Assembly: GCA_019722365.1 (NCBI GenBank)
Contig: JADFUC010001190.1
Span: forward strand, 145,895-209,894
DNA length: 64,000 nt
Origin: Lithospermum erythrorhizon
Taxonomy: Eukaryota > Streptophyta > Magnoliopsida > Boraginales > Boraginaceae
Reading direction: 5' to 3'
Shown here: positions 36,300 to 48,229 of the stretch, in pieces
Layout: the number at the start of each line of letters is the position of its first letter
Position numbering within the stretch: the first letter of the stretch is position 1
Made by a program: the position numbers and the translations under genes
The notes under the pieces: model-generated
Database searches by the model: none
Told to the model about the DNA's origin: nothing
What the model saw: the letters and a program-made list of their open reading frames with translations, nothing else

Positions 36300-39150
36300 C
36301 GATAGTTTGATTTTTCTTGTAGATGAAACCGCAGTTGACCGATTCACGGTCAAATGGATTCCGTCGTCTTGCGTATCGGTGGATGAATTTAGTTATAATC
36401 GAGGAAGATCAATTTCCGACGCAAGTGAGAATTTAGCCCAGTAATCCAGGCGGGTTGGGGCAGAGAACTTTTGGAACATGTGGCGTAGAAATATTACGTT
36501 GGCGGTCCGAAGTTCTAAGAAACGGACAGAACAAAAGGGAGCATCAGTTCTTCTGGTTTGTAGTCAAGGACTAGAGTACAGAACTAATAAGAAAAAATTC
36601 ACACGGGAGACGTCAACGCAGAAAGCCGGGTGTGAATTTCGGTTAATCGGAAAGGAGTACCTTAATGGTGGAAGTCGGTGGTGGGTCCAAGTGAAGTATG
36701 GGAGACATAACCATCCATTTCTACATTATCTTTGAGGGGGTCTAAGGTTGGGCGAGATCAAGAATACTTGATGCGTGGCTGTTAAAGAGGAACAAGAACA
36801 AATGATCTTACCCTCAGAAGCGGCAAATGCTTTGGCGTCGTTAAGAGAGAGAGACACGACCCTAGAAATGTTCTGATTTGTCTCGATTACAATCACGGTG
36901 GCGAAGATCGTAAGAGAGGACAAGGGGGCAGATTTGCAAAATTTTTTGTTTCTTTACAACGGCACTTAAATACTTAACCCGACTTTAGTGTGTCGGGTTT
37001 GTAAACTCTGGAGATGTAGTATTCGATCACTTGACCTCCCGTACCGTGCTTTCAGTAAAAGTATCCTCAAGTGATAATGCTCGATTGCACCTCTGACACA
37101 AACATGTATGGCGTAGCACTACTCGAGTTGTCGGGCGGCAATGCGAATAAAACATTCACGGTATGTTACTGACTTTCCTCGAACATGAAAGGAGGAAAAT
37201 TACACATATGGAGTTTTGAGCGTGGCTCAAGCATTATTTGATAAAGGAGAGCGGGCCCGTAAATGCTTGTCTGAATCGGGATCACGGCTTTGATAAATGC
37301 TCTGAGAAAAGTGTTCCCTGGATCTAAGCACCATCTATGCCTACGCCACATTGAACAATGTGTTCTAAGTAGAGCACTGTCTCAACCGGGACGCCTACCG
37401 GAATCTTTGCTGAGATGTAAGATTCAAACTGCTTTAGGCCCAGGCCATATCAAAGTAATGAGGAGGAATGGGAGGCAAGATGGGAACATGGCATTTGAGT
37501 ACCGCTTGATTGCTTTGAGATTGATCGATTATTGCGAAAGCGACATGGATCCTCCACTACAGGCCGAGAATATCCTCATTTATGCGTCATTGTTACTTCC
37601 GCCGGCCATTATCTGACAGCGGGTATGTTATTCAATATAAAATAATTAACAAATATAGTTCAATGACATGTCACTAAATTATACAAATTTCGAAATTAGA
37701 AGGGAACATCACGGGTCAAAGCGGAACTTGAAAGAATGAAACTATCGTTCGACACCATGGCTTTTTATCACGCCGTAAAGTAATGAAGGGGTCAAATTCT
37801 TGACATAAAAAAGTGTCGGTATAGTGGAATTTAGGATCCGAATGACAATATTACTGCTTAAACTTTTAAGAACCTCGTCGAGAGAAAATATCAATGAAAG
37901 CTTTTAAAATCTAATCAACGAGAATTAGAAGAAATGTATGAGAGGGGTGGATTCCCAAAGTTGGCAGATTTGTTACGTGAACACATGGTCTACGTGTGCC
38001 CGTACTAGGTACATCCCGTGAGGATTAGCATTCCTCTTGGTGACATACTGCAGTATTGGCAAAAGTTGGACATAGGGGGTTTCCGCGAAGTTGCCGGCGA
38101 GGGTGGGCGGAAGGAAATAGGGCAGTACCGATAACGATGGAGTCCTCCTCCGCGGCCGTTGTGCGAAGCCTAAGCATTCTGAGAATCTGCGGTTATCGTC
38201 TAAACCCAAACATCGACCATTGGGCGCGGAAGTCGAGAACCAAACCCGGTAAATCAAATAAACCAAGGAATTAGAATGGCATCCGCTTTTTGAAAGTATT
38301 GAGGAAATTTGTGGTTATAAACAATCTCTCCTAGGAAAAGAGGTGTAGGGCGTGTTGCCAAAGTGGGTTAAAATCGCTTACGGTAGCCCGATGAGTATTC
38401 AAAAGCCGGCATACGGGTAGTCCGTGCGTCCGCAGGACACCGAATACCTGTCATCACTAACCGAATGTCCCCACTGCTCCGTGAGATGCGTAAAGCACCC
38501 TATGGCGAGACCATTACCCTTCCGAGTTCTATTTGTACCGACCAATTCCCTCGTATATTGCTCCCTTATATTGAAAATTTTTACCAATATGCGTGGAATG
38601 TTAGCTGCGGCTTTAGAGCGATGGCATTAGCAGAATTCTGGGAATGATGATGAATGGCTTCAGGGTTAGGAAACGATGCTTCTTACCGACCTCTTTTCTG
38701 ACCACAACTTTCACGAGCGGATTATAGGGGCTCATTCCAATGTTGGCTTGACCTTGTTGCAGGACTATCTCACTCACGGGCCGAACTGCGTAGATAAATG
38801 GATGACATTGCAGAATGTGGACATAATAGAGTGGCTACATACAATGTCATATTGAGGGCAGCATTCTTGACGTTGCGAGACAACTTGTTTTCCAGCTATC
38901 GGATCAAAGGGACCGCCAACTTGGTTTTGGGAAACGTTGATGGAGGGAATAATTTTATACTGGTAAGATCATATCTCTCTCAAATTAAGAATCACTTCGT
39001 TTACATATTGTATGCTAATTTGTCAAATTTTAATTGTAAGCTACATGATCGGCGTGATCCATCCTATCCCCTCGATTGCATTATGTTGGAAAAATGGGCA
39101 GAGATACTTGACTCAAGGTTTAGAAATTCAATATAAAAGAAAAAGAATCA
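36300..39150 (+). pseudogene. Mutator-like (MULE) transposase relic with OTU-like C-terminus
   Basis: Pieces of a MULE transposase lie in order on the plus strand. A FAR1/WRKY-GCM1-type zinc finger is at 36478-36735 (KAGCEFRL, then WWVQVKYGRHNHP). The catalytic core is at about 37070-37620, with DTNMYGVALLELSGG and ALINALRKVFPGSKHHLCLR followed by HIEQCV. A zinc-knuckle-like CGRCAKPKHSENLR is at about 38145-38195, with its last Cys lost. The end, about 38530-39140, resembles an OTU cysteine protease: CGFRAMAL with the nucleophile Cys, DDEWLQ, KWMT and NHFVYILY with a candidate His. Stops and frameshifts separate the pieces, so it is not functional. Terminal inverted repeats were not found. 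MULEs joined to OTU or Ulp1 proteases are known in plants. Confidence 0.7.
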
Positions 39151-39235
39151 ACTTATTAAGCATGCATTCTGCAGGCGGGCGAACCACGGCGTCGGCGAAT
39201 GTCAGTCTTGCGCCCAGAGCAGCGTTTTTATCATT

Positions 39236-39500
39236 TAATCATTAATTAATTCATTCTTATGTAATTAATTATTTAATACATTTTATGTAGAGTGAATTAT
39301 ATAATTTATTTTTTATGTAATTAATTATTTAGCTCATTTTATGTAATTAGTTATTTATTTCATTAGGTAGCCATAGATATATTTAATTCAATTTCTTATG
39401 TAATATATTTAATTAGACAACATGTAATAAATTATTTTAATATTTGTTATGTAATTAATTATTTAAGTCATTCTTATGTAATTAATTTATTTCATTTCAA
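39236..39500. repeat. Irregular tandem repeat of TATGTAATTAATTATTTAA
   Basis: The phrase TTATGTAATTAATTATTT recurs about six times with small changes, directly after the MULE relic. Similar wording flanks the other side at about 30800-30970. Confidence 0.8.
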
Positions 39501-40693
39501 TTTGCATGTATTTAAAACAAGCAAGCTATCTGATACCGTTATCAAACAAACACATAAAAATTAAGCTTGATCCGTAATAAGCGTAAATATAATTAAAACA
39601 TATACAAACAAAACAAATTAATTAAGTAATAGGTTAAGCGAAGCAAGCGGGTATTTGTTTTTGCTCTAGCCAGCTTGGTGAACCGGTTGTTGTGTTTTAA
39701 GCGAGGGGTGTTAATTCGCTTATATGTTTATAAACACCCACATAGTTCGCTTATGTGCATAAGGGCAAAATAGTCATTTCACCTTGCCGAAATACTGTTT
39801 TGGTGTGTGTACTCAAATGTTGCCCCTAATTATGGGATCTAAAATATATCTACAATCAATTAATTAAATGTTATAGTGTCAATTATATAATGCGAATGGC
39901 ATGCACATCACTAATGTTTCAAAAAAAAATTCACTTATATCACTCACCTTTCAAACCCACCATATATGATCATGTTTAAAAGTTATCCCAGCGCGGCGAA
40001 AACCTGTTGTTAAAATAATACGTTCATTGTTGGGGAATTACGTTTGTTTAATGAAGGGTAATTTAGTCCATACATATTTTCCACCTTCTAAAACCTCCCA
40101 AATCTTCTTTATTTTATTTATACACAAACATCCAAATCTTATTGCAATTACACTTTTCATAAGATTTTTCAATCTTTTCAATCTATTTCCTTCATTATCT
40201 ATTTTCTTTAAATTGCTCGATAGAAGTGGGAAAAATATTTTCTACAAATATTGTGCGAAGAATCACGTCGCCGAGGTTTCTCGGGACTTGGAAAATCCCT
40301 AAGAGCGTGTTTTCTATTGTTGTCCAAACACTTGCGTGTAAGTAAGAGATTAGCATTTTTGATGTGTGTATAAATACCACTTTAATTCAAACTAACGGAT
40401 CTCGACAATTATTTTTTGATGAAGTGGTCATTAGATGCAAGCCGTGAATAATATAAAAGTAGATTTGTTTGAGAAAGCAGATTAGTGACATCCCCCCTGT
40501 CACCCTAAATTAAATTGAAGTGAGAAAAAACCTATATTCTCTTCGTTCAGATTTAATTAATATAGAGGGTAAGCTATAAATTATAATATGTTTGGCAATT
40601 TTTATGGCTCGCTCAATTATTATTTTTCATATACTTGTATACTAAAAAATAGAGTGTCATTATCACTCATTGAAGTGTAAACATTAATTTGTA

Positions 40694-40883
40694 CTCCCTT
40701 CAATTTATTTGAATTGATTTTTTTTTACATATCGAGATAAATTTTTAATTTTCAATTACTCTTTAACTATATTATTAAAAAATTAAAAAATAAAAAATAA
40801 AAAAAGTTTAAAAGGCGAGAATCAAATATATAAATTCTATATTTTTTAGAATAAGAATATTTTTTAAAATAAATTGGAGAAAG
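40694..40883. mobile_element. Stowaway-like MITE
   Basis: About 190 bp, flanked by TA (40692-40693 and 40884-40885). The ends are inverted: CTCCCTTCAATTTATTTGAA on the left against the reverse complement CTTTCTCCAATTTATTTTAA on the right. Confidence 0.75.
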
Positions 40884-41022
40884 TACCATCTATTACCAAT
40901 TCATTCACAACCAAAATCAGGGATAATTTACATTCCCCTTCATTTACTTGGTTTAATATTTACGTTTAAATTAATCTTGATTCACATGAAGGTCATTTAT
41001 ATCATAATGCCAATATGTAATA

Positions 41023-41245
41023 AGTAATTTTTCCGTTTTAAAATACATTATCATTTAGAAAAAATTTATTTTTTTCACAATAGTTGATTGTTTACAATTT
41101 TAATATACTTTTTTTTACATTTAAAATATAGTTTTTACCAATCTCAATATAATTTTTTACAATTCCAATGTAATTTTTCATAATCCCTTAATAAAACAAT
41201 TTTCATCTAAATAATTATCTATTGTGAAATGGAGAGAGTAGTAAT
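41023..41245. mobile_element. Degenerate Stowaway-like MITE
   Basis: The left end ATTTTTCCGTTTTAAAATAC pairs loosely with the reverse complement of the right end, CTCTCTCCATTTCACAATAG, which still shows the CTCCCTCC-type start next to TA. Internal AT-rich sequence, no coding capacity. Confidence 0.5.
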
Positions 41246-42102
41246 TTATTTTGCTGGTGCATTAATTAACAACTATGATACATGAGGTAAGATTGAGACA
41301 TGAAAGGGAAAAATGATAATGTGATTTGAGAATTATTTATATCTAGTATTATTTATCCATGCAATTGTTATAGTATTGATTACTCAAGGCCTCAACCTCT
41401 GAATCTCTAATGAAGAACAGGTAATGTGAAATCGAACACCTTATTAACTTGATGGTTAGTGATCTCCCATTGAGTCCTGCAAGAAAAGCAATGAGCAATT
41501 TTTTAAAGGAGATTCCACATTGCAGAACAAAACAAGAGCCTTCTTTGTATTCACCGTTGAATGAGACCATATATCAGGACATATGGAACGAAGATATTTG
41601 TAATTGAAGTCTATGAAACTACTCAAGTGAACCCGTAAAACACAATGAGATTAATCTTGCAACTTCCGCATATGAGTTCTCTATAAAAGGGAAGTTTGTG
41701 TATGATGCTATTTTTTTCTCTTCATATTTGTAGACTCCAAGTAACAACACAACAAAAGAATTGATACTGAAAACCAAATCTTTTGGTAGATCATGTGAGT
41801 AAGTTACAACAAGTATGTGTATATATCATACTCTAATTGCAATAATTGGCATGAAAAGAAATAAATTAGATTGATGTTTGCATAGAAAAGATCCTTAACT
41901 AAGTAAAGACTGAGCAAAATAATGAGAATGAACAGCACTATCCCTCAAAGGGTGGCCATATTTTGCTCTACACTTATTGAGTATTGTTCCAACATATATA
42001 CCACAACAGTCAATGACAATATGGTATCCAATCAACAGGAAAATAAAATGAGTGACTTCGCATTGAACTAATACATAGAGAAATGATAGAACTAATACCT
42101 AA

Positions 42103-43395
42103 TCATTTTGAGAAAACAGAACAGGTGAAGCCATCGTTCACAAGCTTGTTAACAGCATCCCTGAATCGAGAATAATCATCAATGGTATTGTACACCTGAT
42201 GAGAAATTCTAGCATATCCAGTTATTGGATGAACGTCCCCCTCCATTGGTTCCCTATAGTATATCGGCACTTCCACCTGAAAACACTCCCTCAGACGAGT
42301 CCTCAACATCAAAGCATCACAATCACTTGTAATTATCAAACAAGGGGGCAACCCCACCATCGCCATACTAGAGCACATCTGAGGTGGCGCTCCCAAACTC
42401 GTCCCCCATGCCTTCACCAACATCTGCGCCATCTCCACCACCTTCTCATGATTCCTCTTCTTTACCCCATCAATCCCACCTTCAAACCTACTCAGAAATT
42501 CCATTACCTCCGGCACAACGCATTGGGGGCTATAATCCCTTGTCCCAATCCAAGAACTCTCTATTGCCAATCCATTTCCATACTCATGAGACACAACAGG
42601 ATGATGCAATTCAGATACATTATCACCCTTTCTACAGTACAAAAACGCCACCGAGGGAGGACAGAAAAACCATTTATGCAAATTACTAGTATAGAAATCA
42701 GCTCCAATCTGTTTAACATCAATATCAACACATCCAATTCCATGAGCACCATCGACAAAGACTTGATCAACACCTGCATTCCTACACATCTGAACCAATT
42801 CTTTAACAGGTATAACAACGCTAGGCATTGAAGTAACATGATCAATCACCGCAAGCCTGATTTTTCGACCATTTAATCTCCCCATCTCTAAAGCTTTCTT
42901 AAATTCATTTACAATCTCTTCATTGGATTTTAAGGGAAAGGGCAAAGGGACCTCAATGACATGACCTCCTGCACGTGATACATAAGCATTGAGTGATTTC
43001 TTGATTGCGCCGTAAGCATGGTGGAGGATAAGAGCAACATCACCCTGTTTGAAGGTGGTGTTGAAGAAGGAGCAGGTAACGTGGCTGAGGACGATAGCGG
43101 CGGCGGTGGTGGCATTGTCAACGATGGAGATTTCATCAACATGGTCGGCGTTGACGAGGGATTTGATGAGGTGGCGGGTGGTGAGGATGGAAGGCTTGAG
43201 GGTGTTGAAGTAGAAGCGGTCTGGATTCTTGAGGAATTTCATCTGCCACTTTTGTTGGGCAGCCATGATGCTGGCTGGGCAGCACCCAAAGCTGCCGTTG
43301 TTGATCCGGGCAGTGGTGGGATCATGGTGGCGAAACTCAGAGGTTATATCCACTGAGGTGGTGGTGGTGACATTATCGAGGTGGTGGGTGTCCAT
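42103..43395 (-). CDS. LCD: L-cysteine desulfhydrase (PLP-dependent, class V aminotransferase fold)
   Basis: Single-exon frame of 430 residues with ATG at 43395. Plant LCD enzymes break L-cysteine to hydrogen sulfide, ammonia and pyruvate and so feed H2S signalling. The fold is visible: the N-terminal NNGSFGCCP, the cofactor loop VDNATTAAA, the aspartate that pairs with the pyridine nitrogen in VFVDGAHGIG (Asp215, with His218), and the Schiff-base lysine in TSNLHKWFFCPP (Lys241). IGTRDYSP and GYARISHQVYN near the end are also typical of the family. Length is close to relatives (about 430-460). Relatives are called chloroplastic in some annotations, but no clear transit peptide is seen here. 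Related isopenicillin-N-epimerase-like enzymes share the fold, so the exact substrate is inferred from closeness to plant LCD. Confidence 0.9.
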   Translation of the reverse strand: MDTHHLDNVTTTTSVDITSEFRHHDPTTARINNGSFGCCPASIMAAQQKWQMKFLKNPDRFYFNTLKPSILTTRHLIKSLVNADHVDEISIVDNATTAAAIVLSHVTCSFFNTTFKQGDVALILHHAYGAIKKSLNAYVSRAGGHVIEVPLPFPLKSNEEIVNEFKKALEMGRLNGRKIRLAVIDHVTSMPSVVIPVKELVQMCRNAGVDQVFVDGAHGIGCVDIDVKQIGADFYTSNLHKWFFCPPSVAFLYCRKGDNVSELHHPVVSHEYGNGLAIESSWIGTRDYSPQCVVPEVMEFLSRFEGGIDGVKKRNHEKVVEMAQMLVKAWGTSLGAPPQMCSSMAMVGLPPCLIITSDCDALMLRTRLRECFQVEVPIYYREPMEGDVHPITGYARISHQVYNTIDDYSRFRDAVNKLVNDGFTCSVFSK

Positions 43396-43986
43396 GTCAA
43401 CTAGTCTTATGTCATATGATGTTTCATTTGATAACCATGAGGTTTTTATTTGGGTTTTAATGAAAGTCAGCAGAGAGAGAAGGAGACGAAATCTACGATG
43501 TGATTTAAAGGAAGTAGTGGTGTCAGAAACAAAGGTGGATGACTAGGAAATCATCATGGGATTTAACTAAAGTCCTCATACCAATCATTTACAACGATTT
43601 GAAACAAACCTTGACTATTTATTCCATCATACCATTACATTATTCCAATAAAAACAAAAGCTACAAAGATTATAATGCTTACTTGTGACCTTCAAGCATT
43701 TGTTCACTGACTGATTATCATAATATATAGGATGTATTACCATAAAAGATTTAATCATTCTTATAAATAGAGATATAGAGTCATAAGTCATTCGTAGTAC
43801 AACATAAACAAACATATATTGATCTCACAGAGCAGCAATAACAATCATAATATTCTAAATTTAGTTCATTTGCTCAAACATCCTCTTCCCCTCACAATTC
43901 GTTTTGGGTTTGACAAGATGGTATTGGGAACTGTTATTTGAAATATCACCAAGCTCCACTCAACTCAAAGAAATTTGAATTCAACA
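43396..43986. other. Upstream region of the cysteine desulfhydrase gene
   Basis: Probably 5' untranslated region and promoter of the desulfhydrase and the 3' side of the small gene at 43987-44720. No other feature is seen. Confidence 0.4.
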
Positions 43987-44720
43987 CTACCGTCTCATGT
44001 CATAAGCTGCTATATTCTGCGGTTCACATTCAGGACTAAATAAGCGAACTAGCAAGGCTGTCGTTGAGCTCATTGAAACGGCTCCACAAGCAGCCCATCT
44101 GAGACTTCGTGGAACCGTGATCCTAGGACCTGCAACACAATCAAGTAGTATAAAATTGTGGGACGCTACACCATCATTCATCTTCAAAAAATAAGTAGGA
44201 AACTATGCACCATTCAGATAACATTAACTGCCAATCCAGCACCCCTTTTTCATTTTCGATGCTACAAAAATGTCATGTTTTAAGATTGTTCATTATACAA
44301 GTGAATGCTAACATAACACTAATAACAAGCATGGTCAAATGAGCATGACCGTATATGTCTTTGATGCCCTACCAACTCCAATTAACAATTGAGAATACTA
44401 TGAGTAACTAGAGACCTCGATGAAAAGATGAACAATTATTCTAGTGCTAAATGATTAACGTGAATTAAGATGACGAGATACATAGAAAATGAAGAAATAT
44501 AGTATTGAAACAAGATGAGAGAGATAATTGAGTTTGAAGAAGTAATGGAGATAGAGAGGATGAAGAATTGACCGTAGTGTAAGCGACATAATATCCAAAA
44601 TCCTAATCCGCCACCAACAGTGAAAATGCCAGCAGTTTGTCTCATCAACCTGCTACAAGGCTTACAATCCGACCTCATCACCTCACCCTCAGACCAACCC
44701 AATGCACGCCTCGACGCCAT
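43987..44720 (-). CDS. Small conserved plant protein, probable membrane hairpin
   Basis: Two exons (44720-44573 and 44129-43987) join at a canonical GT-AG intron to give 96 residues. The start is MASRRALGWSEGEVMRSD. Then comes a Cys pair and Arg region (CKPCSRLMRQ), a hydrophobic stretch (TAGIFTVGGGLGFWILCRL), the loop GPRITVPRSLRW, a second hydrophobic stretch (ACGAVSMSSTTALLVRL) and the end FSPECEPQNIAAYDMRR. Two short hydrophobic segments with basic flanks suggest a hairpin in a membrane, perhaps mitochondrial. The architecture is reminiscent of small respiratory assembly factors such as COX20, but I would not name it so on this evidence. I recall homologues in other plants only as uncharacterised proteins. 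Confidence 0.75.
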
Positions 44721-45503
44721 TTTCAACTCCTACCATATAACTCAGTTAGAGCATTCTATCGAACATAAGCAGTGCAAACATATTTACAGAATATTTTAGC
44801 TTACCACTAATGATATTCAGTTGCTCAAAATCAGTAATGCTGATCAGATTCTTCCGCTTTGCTCAACACTTCAGAATTCCTCCATTCCTCACCACTCACC
44901 ACCTAACAATTATAAATGGGCTCATACGGACTTTAAAATTATACTATTTGGATATCAAATGGGCTTCAATATTTGGATGTGTATATAGGAGTTAGATGAT
45001 TTTTTGGGTTATATAAAAAAAATCTCACCCACCAACACGCTAAAAAAAAATCGAGCGGGGCGCGGAAATCATACTGCTTATTTAGGTTGTTCGGTGATGT
45101 CGATAAAGATGATGCGAATCAAGTTTATCATCCAGGTCATAAATTTCAATCACAAAATGTGTTTTGAGGCTACACATGAGTTCATTTTGATAGGATCTCG
45201 GTAAATAAACTTTTATTAAATATCAATATAGATTACATTTTGACACTAAATAATGTACAATATTAATTTTAAAACCGACTTAAACTAGCAGTACAAAAAA
45301 GATTTTCCTAATAAAATATTGACTAAACAAACATTTGAAATAGTGATTTTAATCTTGAAATGATTATTCTGTTCCTGAATATAATTTCAACATAAAAAAT
45401 AGGGAGGCAATAGCCATTTCACCCCTCAAAGTACTATTTGGGGTGTGTGTATAAGTGTTTCCCTCCATGACCCAGCCATTTTTCAGTCTGAAGCCCTCCT
45501 ATT
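44721..45503. other. Shared upstream region of two divergent genes
   Basis: Lies between the divergently transcribed small membrane protein (-) and the PPR gene (+), so it must hold both promoters. A copy related to the 9-kb foldback element occupies about 45400-45470 (AATAGCCATTTCACCCC, then GGGGTGTGTGTATAAGTG), within 110 bp of the PPR start. Confidence 0.5.
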
Positions 45504-47409
45504 ATGAACTTTCAAGTCCTCCTTAAACCCATAAAAATCAGCTACATATCGACATTCTTCTACACAAAACATGAAAGTTTTCATCACAATTCCTCGTTGC
45601 ATACATTGCATCACCAGCACCTCAAATATTTTTTATCATTTTCACCAACTCATTTCAATTTCCTTCTCAATAACGCAACTCAATCAAAAAACATTAATCA
45701 TGCACTACAAATCCACTCTCAACTCATTGTCAGAAACTTGTTATACCCCTTCCATTTTCTATTCAATAATCTCCTCAACTTATACTCAAAATGTCACCAC
45801 TTTCAACTTTCTCTCACACTGTTTTCATCATTACAAGGAACCCAATTTCATCAAATTACCAAAAATGTTGTTACTTGGACATCTATCATCACTCAATTAT
45901 CACATAATAGTAGACCCTTTAAAGCTTTCACCTTTTTCAATGAAATGAGAAGGCTCAATGTCCACCCAAACAATTTCACATTTTCTGCTATTTTGCATGC
46001 TTGTGCTAATACTTTCGTCATATTTCATGGCCTTCAGGTTCATGCTTTGTGTGTAAAACATGGGTTTCACTTCGATGTGTATGTGGGTAGTGCATTGCTT
46101 GATATGTATGCGAAGTGCGGTGAAATGATAATTGCAAAACAAGTGTTTGATGAAATGCCTGACAGAAATCTGGTTTCTTGGAATTCTATGATTGTAGGTT
46201 ACCTGCAAAATGAATGTTTTGATGAGGCAATTAATTGTTTTATTGAGGTTTTAAGGGAAGCAACACTTAAGCCTGATCAAGTGAGCTTTTCTAGTTTTTT
46301 TTGTGCTTGTGGTAATTTATGTGATGCAGTAATAGGAAGGCAAGGTCATGGGGTTGCTGTTAAGCTTGGGTTGGTTTCCTTACCTTATGTGAATAATTCA
46401 CTCATGGATATGTATTGTAGATGTGGGTCATTATGTGATGCCAATAGTTTGTTCGGTAGTGCGGGAGTTAAAGATGTCGTTACATGGAATGTTCTGATCA
46501 TGGGGTGTATTCAAAACCACAACTTTGAGGACGCTTGTAAATATTTTTGGGTCATGAGGCAAGAAGGGGTTCTGCATGATGAGGCATCTTATTCTTCTGC
46601 GCTCCATGCCGTTTCATGTATTGCAGTACTGCTACGGGGGACTCTGATACATGGACAGATAATAAAAACTGGATTTTCAAGGAATATATGTGTCTCGAGT
46701 TCTTTAATTACTATGTATTCAAAATGTGGTAACTTAGAAGATGCTTTACGGGCTTTCAGGGAGAGCGAGGAACGCAATGTTGTATCATGGAATTCAATAA
46801 TATCAGCCTGCCAACAGCATGGCCGTACTAGCCAAGTGATAGGATTGTTTGAAGATATGTTACAGGAAGGAATAAAACCAGATTATATTACTTTTGTTAG
46901 TGTGTTATCGGCTTGTGGTCACAGTGGGCTCATTGACAAAGGATTTTCTTACTTTAACTCTATGTCTGTAAGGCATGACGTGAACCCAGGTCCAGAGCAT
47001 TATGCTTGCATGATCGATTTACTCAGTCGTGCTGGTCGACTGCAGGAAGCTAAGAGATTTGTGGATGCAATGCCAATAGCCCCCAATGCCTCGGTGTGGG
47101 GGGCTTTACTAGGGGCTTGCCTAAAATATGGTGACGTTTATATGGGCAGAGACATTGCAAAGAAACTCATTAAAATTGAGCCCTATAACCCCGGAAATTA
47201 TGTGCTGCTCTCTAACTTGTGCTCACGTGTTAGAAAAACTAGATGAAGCTGATGAGGTAAGGAGACTAATGGGAACCAATAGGGTTAAGAAAGAGCCTGG
47301 GTGCAGCTGGATTGATGTGAAAAACATGACTTATATCTTTACAGCTCATGACAGATCACATCTTCAAACCCCTGAAATCTACAAGATGTTGGAAATGTTG
47401 GAAGTGTAG
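45504..47409 (+). CDS. Pentatricopeptide repeat protein (PLS class, E-type end), frameshift near the 3' end
   Basis: Organelle RNA-processing or editing factor family. The open frame 45504-47246 has 580 residues and no intron, as is usual. The N-terminal about 60 residues suit a mitochondrial or plastid presequence (few acidic, many Ser/His/Thr residues). PPR motifs then follow to the end, with family wording such as KNVVTWTSIITQL, SALLDMYAKCGEM, DRNLVSWNSMIVGYLQNE, SSLITMYSKCGNLEDA, RNVVSWNSIISACQQHG and DYITFVSVLSACGHSG. The E region (MPIAPNASVWGALLGACLKY, GNYVLLSNL) is cut by TGA at 47244. The expected remainder (LDEADEVRRLM, KKEPGCSWIDV) continues in another frame to 47409, so a one-base shift lies in the A run near 47233-47237. 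Coordinates cover both parts. Either a real truncation or a sequencing error. Confidence 0.88.
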
Positions 47410-48229
47410 GTGAAGCAGGAGGGTTATATGGATGCTATGCAATGTGCTGTTAATGGTGTCGACGAGTAAGGGAAAGAGCATGTGGTATTACAGCAGGAGA
47501 GCATCCCATGCTTTTGCACTATTTACCCTCTCATTGGAAATAAGAAGAATCCTAGGAATTGTGTTTTCCCCCAAACTGTATGCTTCATAGATTTTTAGAG
47601 AGATCTTTCTTAGTTATAACTAATTGCATACACCAATTTACTACTCCGTAGTAGTTTATGTTCTTGAAATGATTATTTGGTACAAAGGACCAAGTGCGTA
47701 TTTCTTGTTGAGACCGGAATATACACTTTGGCTTGAACCCCACAAGCAAGAAAATATAGGTCTTTGTTTATTGTTCTTGTCTTCTTGATTGCTCCTCTGT
47801 TTCCTGGCTCTTGGCCACAGCCACACTATCTTGGTTTGGGCCTTTTGGGTGGCCAATACATGTCTTATCAGGTTGCATGTTTCTATAGGTGGATCAGAAT
47901 CATCAGATTCCAATGGTTTACATTCAAAGGATTGCAGATCTTGGTACATACTTTAGTTGTATCACTCAGCATAACAAGTTATTGCTTAATTGACTTCATG
48001 GAGTTAGAACGTAAATATCAGGACGATAGCTTTCTTCAGGTGCTGACAAACTCCTTTTAAGATTACTACTATATATTCTTATCTTTTTACTTTGACCAAA
48101 TTTATGAATGATTAACTAGAATTTGACAGGAATAATCCAATTAGAAGTCGACACCTATCTCTACATTCAATTGATTGATAAGAGCGAGGATTAAGTCTTG
48201 TGCGAGGAATTTTATCCGTGCTTAAATTT

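Larger units (their letters stand above)
39501..42102. other. Intergenic DNA with MITE relics
   Basis: Contains a small relative of the 9-kb foldback element (about 39765-39835) and Stowaway relics at 40694-40883 and 41023-41245. The part next to 42103 is probably the 3' side of the cysteine desulfhydrase gene. No gene is supported; the minus-strand frame at 41349-41570 has no known domain. Confidence 0.4.

Noticed and set aside
38424..38647. Separate small genes in three frames around the OTU region
   Set aside because: They are fragments of one decayed OTU-like reading frame, shifted by indels.
42199..43546. Plus-strand frames opposite the cysteine desulfhydrase
   Set aside because: Shadow frames of a strongly supported enzyme gene with catalytic residues in place.
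47656..48060. Open frames on both strands behind the PPR gene
   Set aside because: Both strands are open over the same bases, which argues against selection on either; likely 3' flank.
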